Below are positions 12,977 through 13,125 of a stretch of 13,125 nucleotides of DNA, piece after piece. The notes beneath the pieces were generated by a model. That model was not told the DNA's origin. It did not search any database and saw only the letters and a program-made list of their open reading frames with translations. Source of the DNA: Candidatus Nomurabacteria bacterium (GTDB lineage: Bacteria > Patescibacteriota > Minisyncoccia > Phycocordibacterales > UBA9973). Within the stretch, counting starts at the first letter, position 1. Each line of letters begins with the position of its first letter. The stretch is from positions 1 to 13,125 of the forward strand of contig JAHFNP010000012.1 of the NCBI GenBank assembly GCA_023267245.1, written 5' to 3'. The translations under genes and the position numbers were made by a program.

Positions 12977-13125
12977 TTACCTTATTTCGTAGGTGATAGT
13001 GACATCCGATGAAATAGTATTCTCCCCTGTTGGAAGTTGTGCTGGAGGAACTGCGGCGCCGCTGTCAGCCGACAATGCCTTGGCGTACATCATAGGTCCC
13101 GGATAATTGCCGGATTCGGAGAAAC
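12977..13125 (-). CDS. Probable SIMPL-domain (DUF541) protein, C-terminal 48 codons
   Basis: An open frame enters from the right edge and ends at TAA 12977-12979. The 48 residues include GPMMYAKALSADSG, a Pro-rich linker AAVPPAQLPTGE, and the closing strand SSDVTITYEIR. That ending, an extended segment then a final V-T-V-T-Y-E-I-R/K strand, is what I associate with SIMPL proteins, which are usually secreted or membrane-anchored. With only the tail visible the assignment is tentative. The rest lies outside the window. It probably ends near the hairpins at 12895-12936. Confidence 0.6.
   Translation of the reverse strand, partial: FSESGNYPGPMMYAKALSADSGAAVPPAQLPTGENTISSDVTITYEIR

Noticed and set aside
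1..13125. CRISPR array, insertion sequence, phage genes or reassigned stop codons
   Set aside because: No spaced direct repeats, transposase, integrase or phage protein was seen, and TGA, TAA and TAG all act as normal stops.

Overview
The window looks like a piece of a small-genome bacterial chromosome, most likely Patescibacteria/CPR and probably Parcubacteria-like. This is inferred from several things. The genes are compact and A+T-rich, and Shine-Dalgarno sequences are nearly absent. The IleRS resembles the eukaryote-like (IleS2) type. rplK ends its operon with no rplA behind it. One hypothetical protein has a C-terminal layout I associate with diversity-generating-retroelement (DGR) targets in these lineages. 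TGA is used as a normal stop, for example in argS, so the Gracilibacteria code is not in use. No 16S rRNA or other decisive marker is present, so the placement is tentative.

Layout, low to high coordinate; nearly everything is on the minus strand. (1) 1-3349: isoleucyl-tRNA synthetase, running off the left edge, with a complete histidine-phosphatase (phosphoglycerate-mutase-like) domain inserted in frame between the two halves of its catalytic core. (2) 3350-4395: a stand-alone gene with its own promoter and terminator. It encodes a 222-aa protein whose last ~30 codons are adenine-poor and rich in W/Y/G, like a DGR variable region; no reverse transcriptase is in the window. (3) 4396-6192: arginyl-tRNA synthetase carrying a G+C-rich palindrome in frame. 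(4) 6248-7045: an unrecognised 265-aa protein with its own promoter and terminator. (5) 7139-10547: a tightly packed operon, CYTH-domain protein > dcd > thyA > glyA. Divergent folA (10587-11093, plus strand) shares a 39-bp promoter region with it. (6) 11131-11565: a nucleoside 2-deoxyribosyltransferase/DNPH1-like protein, convergent with folA. (7) 11695-12868: secE > nusG > rplK, a classic translocation/elongation/ribosome operon closed by a 17-bp hairpin terminator. (8) 12977-13125: the last 48 codons of a probable SIMPL-domain protein.

The nucleotide genes form a nearly closed thymidylate cycle. Dcd turns dCTP into dUTP. ThyA methylates dUMP using methylene-THF and leaves DHF. DHFR reduces DHF to THF, and GlyA reloads it from serine. 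Only the dUTP-to-dUMP step has no dedicated gene here, unless Dcd is bifunctional. The CYTH phosphohydrolase-like protein leads this operon, which is unexpected.

The points most worth following are the IleRS-phosphatase chimera, the DGR-target-like gene without a visible retroelement, and the G+C-rich palindromes placed in frame inside argS and glyA.
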